22,864 bases of DNA from Methanomicrobiales archaeon (GCA_012523385.1 JAAYIO010000155.1:1-22864), one strand, 5' to 3'; positions 13,670-21,767 are shown, counted from the stretch's first letter. Program-made: numbers and translations. The notes: a model not told the origin generated them from the letters alone.

Positions 13670-14631
13670 TTAACCTCCGACACATCCAGAGAGTGGGAAA
13701 AGGCACGGCGCAGAAGAGAGACAGCCCAGTCACCAAAGACATAGAGCGAAACCACACCGCCTGCAACTGTGACACCATTTTTGACGAGGTGGTCAATCAC
13801 CGCAATAAGGGTCGCAATCGCAGGGTCCACACCTGCAAGCGTTAAGGTAAGGGCGACGGCGACCTCATAGGTGCCGACACCCCCGGGCGTAACCGGCACT
13901 GCCTTGACCAGATTTCCGATGACAATGGCAAGCGTGACTACCACAAACGGAATGGTTGCACCAAACATCAGCGCAACGACATAGCATATCAGTACATCGG
14001 TCACCCAGATCAGAATGGAAAGAGCAGAAAGGCCCAAAATCCCTTTTGCCGAGAGTGATGCCGCCTTCACCTGATTCAAAAGGTCAATGATCACGTGCAT
14101 ATATCGGTTCTCAGAGTGAAGCCGTCCCGCAGAGATGATGAAGATCACAAAGAGACCGCAGAGTCCAAGCGCTACATAGATAACCGTAATAAACCAGTCA
14201 GGGACATTCAAAACAAAGGGAAGGGCCAAGGCCCCTAAGAGAGCGATGGTCACAATATCAAAGAACCGTTCAACCACCAGCGACGAGAGACCATTTGTGT
14301 AGGTCGCATCGGCTTCCTGCTTCAGGATAAAAAGTCGGATTAAGTCCCCCAGACGTGCCGGGACCATAAGGTTTGCCGTCTGTGACAGGTATATACAGGC
14401 CGTAGAAAGCCAAAGAGAAACAGTAACTGAGAGACTTGCTAGAATGGAGCGGTACCTAAAACCGCGGAGGAACCATGCCCCGACACAGATGAAAACAGCA
14501 AGAATCAGGTATGACCAGACGGCGTTCTGAACAGCAATCAAAAGGTCATCCCATACGCGATACAGCATAAACGCGATGATGCCAACGGCAAGAATGGTGG
14601 GGAACACAATGGTCATTGCCTTTTTAATCAT
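13666..14631 (-). CDS. AglD/LPG-synthase-type membrane protein (UPF0104)
   Basis: This 321-residue membrane protein has about eight hydrophobic helices. The blocks ARLGDLIRLFILKQEA, VVERFFDI and VTPGGVGTYEVAVALTL are the signature of the lysylphosphatidylglycerol-synthase transmembrane family (UPF0104). In haloarchaeal AglD this part is fused to a GT2 glycosyltransferase. Here the GT2 is a separate gene directly upstream that overlaps by 8 nt. The likely role is transfer or flipping of a polyprenyl-phosphate sugar during surface glycan synthesis. An SD (GAGGCGG) lies about 9 nt before the ATG at 14631. Confidence 0.87.
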   Translation of the reverse strand: MIKKAMTIVFPTILAVGIIAFMLYRVWDDLLIAVQNAVWSYLILAVFICVGAWFLRGFRYRSILASLSVTVSLWLSTACIYLSQTANLMVPARLGDLIRLFILKQEADATYTNGLSSLVVERFFDIVTIALLGALALPFVLNVPDWFITVIYVALGLCGLFVIFIISAGRLHSENRYMHVIIDLLNQVKAASLSAKGILGLSALSILIWVTDVLICYVVALMFGATIPFVVVTLAIVIGNLVKAVPVTPGGVGTYEVAVALTLTLAGVDPAIATLIAVIDHLVKNGVTVAGGVVSLYVFGDWAVSLLRRAFSHSLDVSEVK

Positions 14632-15331
14632 TCAGGTGCCGCCTCAAATGGAAAACTGCCATCCCCATTTCATATACGTCGCTTGATTTGACGGTCGTCT
14701 TGTCACTGGTTCGCCAGCGCACAGGAATTTCTGCGATACGAAACCCCCTGTGCTGCGCCCGGACGAGGAGTTCTGTGTCCCAGAACCAGTGAGAAGCTTC
14801 AATATCGTCCAGAAGAGGGAGTACACGCTCTCGGATAACTGCCTTAAACCCGCATTGGTGGTCATACAGACGGCTCTTCAGGACTACCCGCACCAGAAGA
14901 TTATACCCCTGACTCGCCACTTCACGCCCCTGTGTGCGCACAATATCGCTTTCAGGCATCAGGCGGGATCCGGTTGCGACGTCACTGCCATCACGGATGG
15001 CCTGTATAAGTGCAGGCAGATGCGCCATATCGGTGGCAAGATCCACATCATAATAGCAGACAATCTCTGCATCTACCGCACGGATGACGCGTGTCAGTGC
15101 CGTTCCGCGACCAAGACGTTCTTCTGCGTGAAAGAGCCGAACACGGGAATCTTTTTTTTCCCATTCACGGACATACTCCGCACTGCCATCGGTGCTGCCG
15201 TCCTCTGCCACTGCGAGCAGGAATGAGTCCGTGATTCCCTCCAGCACTTCAATGGAACGGGGAATAGCTATCTCAAGTGCCTCCCGGTCATTGTAGACCG
15301 GGAGGATGGCACAAACCTCGTATTCAGTCAT
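14624..15331 (-). CDS. GT2 glycosyltransferase, dolichyl-phosphate sugar synthase type
   Basis: This 235-residue soluble GT-A protein begins MTEYEVCAILPVYND. It carries AEDGSTDGS (42-50) for nucleotide-sugar binding and the metal-binding YDVD (D95-x-D97). DHQCGFKAV and HWFWDTELLVRAQHRG are typical of the DPM1/AglD/DPG group. It probably transfers a sugar from a nucleotide sugar to polyprenyl (dolichyl) phosphate at the inner membrane face. The ATG at 15331 has AAAGGTG 5 nt upstream and overlaps the stop of the FAD oxidoreductase by 8 nt. The product sugar cannot be read from sequence. Confidence 0.92.
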   Translation of the reverse strand: MTEYEVCAILPVYNDREALEIAIPRSIEVLEGITDSFLLAVAEDGSTDGSAEYVREWEKKDSRVRLFHAEERLGRGTALTRVIRAVDAEIVCYYDVDLATDMAHLPALIQAIRDGSDVATGSRLMPESDIVRTQGREVASQGYNLLVRVVLKSRLYDHQCGFKAVIRERVLPLLDDIEASHWFWDTELLVRAQHRGFRIAEIPVRWRTSDKTTVKSSDVYEMGMAVFHLRRHLND

Positions 15332-16562
15332 GACGCACCTTTCGGGAGAGAATCAGATCTGCCACTGCCCGTGCTGCGACAATCGAACCCTCCATGCTCC
15401 GTTCGGGATAATTGGGAGAAGAGAACATACCGGAACAGTAGCATCCATCCACTTCATCGGGAGGAATAAGATTCCGGTATCCAGTGGTATACACCGGCCC
15501 GGAAGCGGTATCGGTCGTCATATAATGCCAGCGGATCTCCTCACGGGAGACACCAAACCGTGTGCAGAAATCGGTAATCATCCGTTCCTCGTGACCCGCC
15601 GGGGGATTGTCCTGAAAGTAGGATGCCAGATAAACGATGTGCTCCCCATACCACTCAAAGGGAGCAAAGTTTGTATGCCCAATTACCGCCCCATACGGCG
15701 CCTCATCCTTGATATTGACCCAGTAAATGCCCTTCAGTACATCACGGGATAGACCCATCGTCACACAGGCCGCCCCCTGATGCGGAATGTCAGGGAGGTG
15801 GGGGCCGCCAATGGATGTGAGAATGGAGGGACGCACGGTTGAGACCACAACATCGTATGGTGCCCCGTTGACCATCCACACACCCTTCTCAGTTTTTTCA
15901 AGGGTTCGGGCAGGGATGCCGGTATGAATCGCCCCGCCATTCCTGCGGACTGCATCCGAGAGTGCCGTGATCAGACTCTGGTAGCCATGCCGCAAGTATC
16001 CTAACCGTTCCCCCTGCGGACCGCGGTCAGAACGAATGGCAATCCGTGATATCAGCCATGCGGCCGAGACTTCATGACGCCGGTCTCCGAATTTGCTGCG
16101 TAAAAGAGGCGTAAAGAATGAATCATAGACATGACGGCCGCAGGTGTTCAAAATAAACGCGTCCGCAGTCATATCGTCGTAGGAAGCGGCCTTATATTTC
16201 CCCGCCCGGAGCGTGAGAAGGGCAAGTCTGATCTTGTCGCGCACGGTGAGAAGAGGATAACGGAGAATCTCAAAGGGGGTTGTCAGCGGATAAAGCCGGC
16301 CTTCGCTGAAATAACCGGTGCTCCCGTTGAGCCAGATGAGATCTGCTGTGAGACCAAGTTCATCCATGAGCGCGATGAGATGCGCATCACCGGAGAAGCA
16401 GTGGTGGTAGTACCGTTCAATATTGGTATCATGGACAGGAGAGGAGGATAAGAGACCACCAGCTTCTGCTGAGGACTCCAGCACATCGACATTGTATGTG
16501 TGTGAAAGGAAATATGCAGCAGAAAGACCAGTCAATCCTCCGCCTATGATGCAGATTCTCAT
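15324..16562 (-). CDS. FAD-dependent amine-oxidase-like oxidoreductase
   Basis: This 412-residue protein starts with a Rossmann dinucleotide motif, GGGLTGLSAAY (7-17), and an acidic residue at the end of the second strand (VLESS, E29). AGGLLSS follows, as in flavin amine oxidases, protoporphyrinogen oxidase and UDP-galactopyranose mutase-like proteins. The C-terminal GMFSSPNYPERSMEGSIVAA is the second FAD-contact region (GxxxP-x4-SMEGS-like). Members of this subgroup lie in cell-surface polysaccharide clusters. Being first in an operon with a GT2, an AglD-like protein and a DUF2298 protein, it may oxidise or reduce a sugar or polyprenyl intermediate. A role in haem or carotenoid synthesis is less likely here. 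Confidence 0.85.
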   Translation of the reverse strand: MRICIIGGGLTGLSAAYFLSHTYNVDVLESSAEAGGLLSSSPVHDTNIERYYHHCFSGDAHLIALMDELGLTADLIWLNGSTGYFSEGRLYPLTTPFEILRYPLLTVRDKIRLALLTLRAGKYKAASYDDMTADAFILNTCGRHVYDSFFTPLLRSKFGDRRHEVSAAWLISRIAIRSDRGPQGERLGYLRHGYQSLITALSDAVRRNGGAIHTGIPARTLEKTEKGVWMVNGAPYDVVVSTVRPSILTSIGGPHLPDIPHQGAACVTMGLSRDVLKGIYWVNIKDEAPYGAVIGHTNFAPFEWYGEHIVYLASYFQDNPPAGHEERMITDFCTRFGVSREEIRWHYMTTDTASGPVYTTGYRNLIPPDEVDGCYCSGMFSSPNYPERSMEGSIVAARAVADLILSRKVRHD

Positions 16563-16574
16563 TATATACTTAGT

Positions 16575-16590
16575 ATTGCCAGAATTGCCA
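16575..16590. repeat. Paired direct repeats in the divergent promoter region
   Basis: ATTGCCA occurs at 16575-16581 and again at 16584-16590, nine bases apart. It lies between the FAD oxidoreductase start (minus) and the CetZ start (plus), within 30 nt of the former. It could be an operator, though chance is possible at this length. Confidence 0.3.
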
Positions 16591-16645
16591 TAAGAAAGTT
16601 TTTGAAGTTATGAAAGAAATGTTTGGTATAGTCTGAAGAAGCGAT

Positions 16646-16655
16646 TTTTTATATT
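16646..16655 (+). promoter_or_regulatory. TATA box of the CetZ operon
   Basis: TTTTTATATT is centred about 25 nt before the ATG at 16676. No SD is visible, so the mRNA is expected to be leaderless. Confidence 0.55.
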
Positions 16656-16675
16656 CGATCGGATGGTGTGCATAC

Positions 16676-17854
16676 ATGAGAGTTTTTTTCATAGGATTTG
16701 GCCAGGCAGGCGGAAAAATTGTCGACATGTTCATTGAACAGGACAAAAAGGCACCGACAAGGAGCTTCCGGGGGATTGTAGTAAACACTGCACGGACGGA
16801 TCTTATGGGTCTCGACAACATCGAGCTCAAGGATCGTATCCTCATTGGACAGACCGTGGTCAAAGGCCATGGTGTAGGCACTGACAACGTAACCGGAGCC
16901 AAAATAACCGCAGATGAGATTGACAGCATCATCAATACCATCGACAACCGCGGGACTCACGACATAGATGCATTTGTTATCTGCGCGGGCCTTGGCGGAG
17001 GAACCGGATCCGGTGGAACACCGGTGCTGGCACGCCACCTGAAGCGGATATACCGTGAACCGGTCTATGCATTAGGCATTCTTCCGGCACCAGAAGAGGG
17101 GAGGCTGTATTCATATAACGCAGCACGCAGTCTCTCCACCCTCGTTAATGAAGCAGACAACACCTTCATCTTTGACAACAGTGCATGGAAAAATGAGGGC
17201 GAGAGTGTTCGCGGAGCCTATCAGCGTCTTAATGACGAGATCGTCCGCAGATTTGGCGTTCTCTTCCGTGCCGGTGAGGTAAGCAAAGCCGGTGTGGGAG
17301 AGATGGTTGTTGATTCCAGTGAGATCATCAACACCCTCCGCGGTGGTGGCGTGAGCAGTGTCGGATATGCAATTTCTGAGACCATTACGAAGGGCGGCAG
17401 ACAGAACAGAGGCTTTGCAGGCGGACTTTTGAAAGGTTTCAGGAAGCAGGAAGCGGCAGAGGAAGTGCTCACGGGAGAAGATAAATCTGCAAAGATTATC
17501 GGTCTCGTACGCCGTGCGATGCTGGGTCGTCTTACGATGCCCTGTGATTACACCACTGCCGAGCGGGCTCTGGTACTAATAGCGGGCCCCCCCGAGGAGA
17601 TGGACCGCAAAGGTGTTGAGAAATCCAAGTCGTGGGTGGAAGAGAACATCGCGGGCGTTGAGGTTCGTGGTGGTGACTATCCAACAGAAAGCTCAAAGAT
17701 TGCCGCTGTCGTTGTACTTGCAACCATCGGCGATGCGCCACGTATCCGTGAATTGATGGAGATTGCGAAAGAAACAAAAGAGGATGTAATCAAGTCCAAA
17801 GAACGGCGTTCGTCCATGTTCGATGGAGACGAGATTGATCCGCTCTTTGAATAA
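16676..17854 (+). CDS. CetZ-type tubulin/FtsZ-superfamily GTPase
   Basis: This 392-residue cytoskeletal GTPase has GFGQAGGKIVD at residues 7-17, the usual CetZ start. The tubulin signature loop GGGTGSGG is at 107-114, and NTARTDLMGL (37-46) is the T3-like region. CetZ proteins control cell shape and motility-cell form in haloarchaea; they are distinct from division FtsZ. The T7-loop region reads VVDSSEIINT (211-220), so the FtsZ/CetZ NxDxxD pattern is altered to V-V-D-S-S-E. Residues 243-275 (RQNRGF to GEDK) are a Gly/Lys/Glu-rich segment. The C-terminal tail ends MFDGDEIDPLFE and is acidic, as a partner-binding tail might be. The gene has its own TATA box and is followed 27 nt later by a membrane protein gene. 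Confidence 0.88.
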   Translation: MRVFFIGFGQAGGKIVDMFIEQDKKAPTRSFRGIVVNTARTDLMGLDNIELKDRILIGQTVVKGHGVGTDNVTGAKITADEIDSIINTIDNRGTHDIDAFVICAGLGGGTGSGGTPVLARHLKRIYREPVYALGILPAPEEGRLYSYNAARSLSTLVNEADNTFIFDNSAWKNEGESVRGAYQRLNDEIVRRFGVLFRAGEVSKAGVGEMVVDSSEIINTLRGGGVSSVGYAISETITKGGRQNRGFAGGLLKGFRKQEAAEEVLTGEDKSAKIIGLVRRAMLGRLTMPCDYTTAERALVLIAGPPEEMDRKGVEKSKSWVEENIAGVEVRGGDYPTESSKIAAVVVLATIGDAPRIRELMEIAKETKEDVIKSKERRSSMFDGDEIDPLFE

Positions 17855-17881
17855 AATCAGATGAAACAGGTGAAATATACC

Positions 17882-18997
17882 ATGAGACGGGGAATTATAC
17901 TCATACTTTCGATATTACTTGCACTCTGTTTGGTACAGGGAGTGGTAGCAGCAGGAGCAGATTTTGTGCAAAGCGAGGCAACCGTAGAGCCGGCATCCGG
18001 TGACCTTGCACACGGCGATCAGGTCATAGTTCATGTTATCGTCAAACTGACGGGAGGTAAAGACACCACATTTAACACAAATAATGAACTTGAGGCATAC
18101 ACCGAACTGGTGGATCCGAAATGGGATTACACCATCCTTGTAAACAGCCAGGGCATCCCAAAACATACTACCGTCCGCTATGTGCGTCTCCTCGGATGGG
18201 ATCTTGCATACCCTGAAGAATCTGACGTGACGGTGGAATATTCCCTTGTCGGAAAGGTACCTGGAGCCACACAAACCTCTGATCTCACCCTCTTCCGCCT
18301 GCGTCAGATTGATGCAAACGGCAATGTTCCACCCGGCGGGGAGATCCTCATCGAACGCACCCTGATAAACCCCGCCGATGTTGACAATATACGAAATGTG
18401 CGTATAAAAAAGATCGAAGAGCTCCGCGCATCCATTGATGAGTATACCGCACTGGGGGTGAATGTTGTAGAGGCAGACAAACTTTACCATCAGGCAAAAG
18501 ATAAGATTGAAGAGTCAAAGACAGCCAGTTACTCAAAGGCAAATACACTCCTTACAGATGCGGGAGTCCTAATTAAATTGGCTGAAGCGAGCCTTGAAAA
18601 TGCCTATGCAAGCAGCCTAATCGATGCCACACAGGTGACCATTGATGCGGTACATAGTGACATCAGCTACTTCATTAACGACCGGAAGATGGCGGGCAAT
18701 ACCAAGGTAGCAGCAATTCAGAATAAAGTGGCTCTCGCAGAGACACAGGTGTCACAGGCAAAGGACTTCCGGGATAATATGGACTTCTACCAGTCGCGCC
18801 TGAAAGCAAATGAAGCACAGCTGACCGCAAATGAAGCCCAATCAATGTCTACTGAACTGAGAAATAGCGGTTTAGGCGGACTTCCTGACATCAGCGGTAT
18901 GGGAACCTATATCATCATCATTGTGGCGGTTATCATCGTTGCGGGTATCGGATTTGTGCTATACCGCCGGGTTACTAAATGGGATGAACTGGGATAA
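17882..18997 (+). CDS. Signal-peptide, helical, C-terminally anchored membrane protein downstream of CetZ
   Basis: With the ATG at 17882 the product has 371 residues. It has a signal peptide (1-24, ending VVAAG), a beta-rich outside domain (about 25-165), a long helical domain (about 168-327, with repeated ANEAQ at its end) and one transmembrane helix (about 343-361). A short tail, YRRVTKWDELG, follows. AGGTGA (17870-17875) lies 6 nt before this ATG, which decides it over the ATG at 17861, which lacks an SD. I do not recognise the family. It begins 27 nt after the CetZ stop, so co-transcription is very likely. It may connect the cytoskeleton with the envelope, but only the operon supports that. 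Confidence 0.8.
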   Translation: MRRGIILILSILLALCLVQGVVAAGADFVQSEATVEPASGDLAHGDQVIVHVIVKLTGGKDTTFNTNNELEAYTELVDPKWDYTILVNSQGIPKHTTVRYVRLLGWDLAYPEESDVTVEYSLVGKVPGATQTSDLTLFRLRQIDANGNVPPGGEILIERTLINPADVDNIRNVRIKKIEELRASIDEYTALGVNVVEADKLYHQAKDKIEESKTASYSKANTLLTDAGVLIKLAEASLENAYASSLIDATQVTIDAVHSDISYFINDRKMAGNTKVAAIQNKVALAETQVSQAKDFRDNMDFYQSRLKANEAQLTANEAQSMSTELRNSGLGGLPDISGMGTYIIIIVAVIIVAGIGFVLYRRVTKWDELG

Positions 18998-19018
18998 CCA
19001 GCAATCCCATCCCCTTCA

Positions 19019-19044
19019 TTTTTTATATTAATCCTCCTTTTTTT
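19019..19044 (+). terminator. T-rich terminator of the CetZ operon
   Basis: A run of six T (19019-19024) and a run of seven T (19038-19044) start about 20 nt after the stop codon. A third run (19072-19077) follows. Repeated T-runs are typical of archaeal terminators. Confidence 0.55.
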
Positions 19045-19331
19045 GAACGTCGACCATTCAAATCAAAGAAATTTTTTCTCAGTTTTGCGCTCTTTTAATC
19101 AAAACGTTGAAGCACTCTGCTGTTTCCCAGCATCACAGAATTCATCAGTTTCGATTTAGCGCACAGCAAGATCTCTTTACCTAATCATTACCCTCATGTG
19201 CAGAAGGTCGCATAAGAACAGGCCACAGCATACCCGAAAAACCAGAGTCAACCCTCGCCTGGTTATCAGGGAACATACCTGCACCGTCTACTCAAAGGAG
19301 AGAATGGATATCATTAACCACCCCCCCGGTT

Positions 19332-19398
19332 GTTAGGCAGAGACAGATTAATCATATCAGACGCATAGGGAAGAAGATCGATACGCAGACTGCCTGAC
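19332..19398. ncRNA. Possible structured RNA element or inverted repeat
   Basis: GTTAGGCAG (19332-19340) and CTGCCTGAC (19390-19398) pair as nine base pairs in RNA with one G-U. A CAGGG/CCCTG hairpin (19406-19420) follows directly. No protein gene explains this structure. Direction and function are unknown. Confidence 0.25.
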
Positions 19399-19490
19399 AC
19401 CCAGCCAGGGCAATACCCTGCAAATACTACAGATAACGAGAATCTAATCAAAGGAAAAATGACACAGAGAGACAGAGACAGACAAAACTT

Positions 19491-19499
19491 AAAAAAAAA
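19491..19499 (-). terminator. Oligo-T terminator of the minus-strand Agl23-like gene
   Basis: Nine A on the plus strand read as nine T on the minus strand, 25 nt after the stop codon at 19524. A further TTTT follows four bases on. This ends the EF-1A/S10/Agl23-like transcript. Confidence 0.6.
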
Positions 19500-19523
19500 G
19501 AAATGGGTAGGCTAAACATCCTT

Positions 19524-21449
19524 TCAGGCAGTTCCATTCACCGGCATATCCGCCGCCTGGGTCATCTCCGGCCGAACAAAGATATTCCAGTTAACACTGC
19601 CCATCTTCCCGTCACGGAAGAAATAATACGCAGGTATCCGTTGCCTGTTTTCATAGATGGAGAACCAGTAGCTCTGCCGGATAACATCCATTTTCACATA
19701 TCCGGGCAGTTCAGAAAAACCGTCCGGATTATGAGAGACTACGACGTCATACCTTCCGTCAGTGAAAAGTCCTGGATTATCCCCCGCAGAAGACAGATAA
19801 GCCAATTTCTCAGAACGCTCACCGCGATAATACCATGGCAACGGCCACACGCCTTCTGACGTCACCGCAGTTTTATTCCCACCATCAATAAGACGGAAAA
19901 GTTCACGGAGCTCTTCGGAATTCTGCACCTGCACAATGGGTTCATTGATATCAGCGGGAGTAAAGACGACATGCATCATCATCACAACGAGGAATACCGA
20001 GAGAACAAGGGCAATTACCGCTTTTTTCCGGGACATGAAAAACGCCGCGACAAAGATCATCGGAAGGAGCTGATGTACAATAAGCCACGGCACCTTTTCA
20101 CCAATGACTGCATAGGTGACAAGGGACGCACCCATCCACCAGATGCAGAAGAGCACAAAGCCAAGTTGGCGGTCGCAATCCGGTCGATCTCCACCACTGC
20201 AAAGACCAACCGCACGGGCAATGAAATTGGATAGCCTGCTAGGCGCATGGTCGGACGAATCGGATGCCACATTAACGGATAGATTCTCGTCTGGCGACGC
20301 TGCCTCAAGATCCTTTGCCTCAGTAGGTTCATCGTCTGATTCGAAGATCAGTTCCGATTCAAAACCGGATTCATATTCGAATTCAGATAGTGATTCAAAC
20401 GTTACCGCCTCTATCAACTCAGAAAGGAGAGGCATATTGCAATTCTTTACCACCTCTCCAGTATCTCCGTCCGCAGAAAGTTCCATCCCATCCAGTATGG
20501 CATTATCCTCCCCGGTTGTTGCCACAGATCTGAACAGATCTGATTCCTTTTGTCGCCGTTTCCTGAAAAGCACAGCACAGATAAATGCCTGCACTGTCCC
20601 CACGAATGCAAAAAGCAAAATCGGCACCTCATAAAGCATCATGAGAATGATATAGAAATACGGCGGGCCTCCAAGGCGTTGCTGATCCGACATCGCCACC
20701 CAATGCTCAATGGCATCGAATGCACCAGTCCAGAGCACCTCGGGATGCATCCCAAAGGAAGAATAGAAGAGCGAGCCCACGGCTCCTATAATTGCAATAC
20801 CGAGAATGAAGTCCATCCACCACCCCTTCTTTAGATGCACCCACTTCAGCACCACGGCGGCAAGAATGAACACCCCAAATATCACAAGGATAATAGGCAT
20901 ATTCTCTTTTGAACAACAGCCCAATCCTGCGGCAAGGGCTGCCACCAGCATATAGCGGCGTTTTCCGTATTCAAAATAATACAGGATCGCCACGACAAAA
21001 AGCAGAGAAAAAAACGCAATGAAAATATCGTTTCTCAGAAACCGCGAGAAGTATACCATATTCGGAGATATTGCAAGGAACAGTGCAGCAATAAGTGCGC
21101 CCCGCTTGCCAAGGTATCCCAGCCGGTATATCGGCCAGACCAAAAGCACGATCAATGATCCCAAAAGGGCCGGAACTATCCGACCGACGAGATCTGAGTC
21201 ACCTAAAAAGGCAAACATGCCAGCTGTCGTGTAATACAGAAGCGGGCCATGGTAGACCGGGTCATAGATGTATGTCCCTTCCATCAGCAGTTTAAAAGAG
21301 AACCAAGCATGTATCGCCTCGTCGTGATGAAAGAGCTTTAAATCGAGGAAAAGAAAGCGCAATACAAGCGCAATAATAAAAATTAAAACGAATAAATGTT
21401 CAAACCGTATCCTGCGAAGAAATGTTGGAGAGGAATCTGCGGCTTTCAC
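19524..21449 (-). CDS. Agl23-type (TIGR03663) polytopic membrane protein
   Basis: This 641-residue membrane protein has a GT-C-like layout. After the first helix comes KLFHHDEAIHAWFSFKLL (D43, E44), followed by YDPVYHGPLLYY and SRFLRNDIFIAFFSLL. These are the marks of TIGR03663, named flippase-activity-associated protein Agl23. Around residues 300-405 it has a strongly acidic Ser/Glu/Asp segment (ESLSEFEYESGFESELIFE lies within it) between two blocks of helices. This looks like an insertion compared with the plain core. It starts at a GTG (21449), 9 nt after the S10 stop, with a weak AAGGGTG SD. It is probably co-transcribed with the translation genes and acts in surface glycan assembly. Confidence 0.85.
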   Translation of the reverse strand: MKAADSSPTFLRRIRFEHLFVLIFIIALVLRFLFLDLKLFHHDEAIHAWFSFKLLMEGTYIYDPVYHGPLLYYTTAGMFAFLGDSDLVGRIVPALLGSLIVLLVWPIYRLGYLGKRGALIAALFLAISPNMVYFSRFLRNDIFIAFFSLLFVVAILYYFEYGKRRYMLVAALAAGLGCCSKENMPIILVIFGVFILAAVVLKWVHLKKGWWMDFILGIAIIGAVGSLFYSSFGMHPEVLWTGAFDAIEHWVAMSDQQRLGGPPYFYIILMMLYEVPILLFAFVGTVQAFICAVLFRKRRQKESDLFRSVATTGEDNAILDGMELSADGDTGEVVKNCNMPLLSELIEAVTFESLSEFEYESGFESELIFESDDEPTEAKDLEAASPDENLSVNVASDSSDHAPSRLSNFIARAVGLCSGGDRPDCDRQLGFVLFCIWWMGASLVTYAVIGEKVPWLIVHQLLPMIFVAAFFMSRKKAVIALVLSVFLVVMMMHVVFTPADINEPIVQVQNSEELRELFRLIDGGNKTAVTSEGVWPLPWYYRGERSEKLAYLSSAGDNPGLFTDGRYDVVVSHNPDGFSELPGYVKMDVIRQSYWFSIYENRQRIPAYYFFRDGKMGSVNWNIFVRPEMTQAADMPVNGTA

Positions 21450-21458
21450 GCCGCACCC

Positions 21459-21767
21459 TTAGTTCTCCAGAACGATTTCAATGCCTATGCCTTTTGGCAC
21501 CTGAATGCGCATCAACTGGCGCAGTGCACGCTCATCTGCATCGAGATCGATAAGGCGTTTGTGCACACGCATCTGCCAGCGATCCCAGGTTGCGGTACCC
21601 TCGCCGTCCGGACTCTTACGAATCGGAACGATCATGCGCTTTGTGGGCAGGGGAATCGGGCCTGCGAGATTTACGCCGGTACGTTCTGCAATTTCTCTTA
21701 TACGTTCACAGACCATTTCAACTTGCTGGAAGTCTGTTCCTGAAAGACGAATTCTGGCTTTTTGCAT
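21459..21767 (-). CDS. rps10: Small-subunit ribosomal protein S10
   Basis: This 102-residue protein of the 30S subunit begins MQKARIRLSGTDF and contains GPIPLPTKRMIVPIRKSPDG and RLIDLDAD, both typical of archaeal S10. The ATG at 21767 is preceded by GGTGAT at 7 nt spacing; an earlier in-frame start at 21776 lacks an SD. It follows the EF-1A gene by 25 nt, the usual tuf-rps10 order of the archaeal str operon. Confidence 0.97.
   Translation of the reverse strand: MQKARIRLSGTDFQQVEMVCERIREIAERTGVNLAGPIPLPTKRMIVPIRKSPDGEGTATWDRWQMRVHKRLIDLDADERALRQLMRIQVPKGIGIEIVLEN

Larger units (their letters stand above)
18998..19523. other. Gene-free stretch of 526 nt with several inverted repeats
   Basis: No convincing protein gene is present. 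The first 80 nt are T-rich and hold the terminator of the CetZ operon. The middle has a C7 run at 19321-19327 and several stem-forming repeats: CCTG/CAGG at 19258-19270, a nine-pair stem at 19332-19398, and CAGGG/CCCTG at 19406-19420. The last 60 nt are purine-rich (AGAGACAGAGACAGAC) and end in a run of nine A, which is a T-run for the minus strand. Confidence 0.6.

Noticed and set aside
19196..19339. Plus-strand frame of 47 codons in the gene-free stretch
   Set aside because: The product is Arg/His/Pro/Lys-rich and crosses a C7 run. There is no SD and no good TATA box, so it is more likely non-coding.
19461..19487. Purine-rich GACAGA-type repeat as a replication or transposon end
   Set aside because: It is short and imperfect, with no matching inverted copy or target duplication. 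It is probably simple sequence near a terminator.
20325..20405. Repeated GATTC-like words as a CRISPR or tandem repeat array
   Set aside because: The words are irregular, lack unique spacers of constant length and lie in frame inside the Agl23-like gene, where they encode a Ser/Glu-rich stretch.
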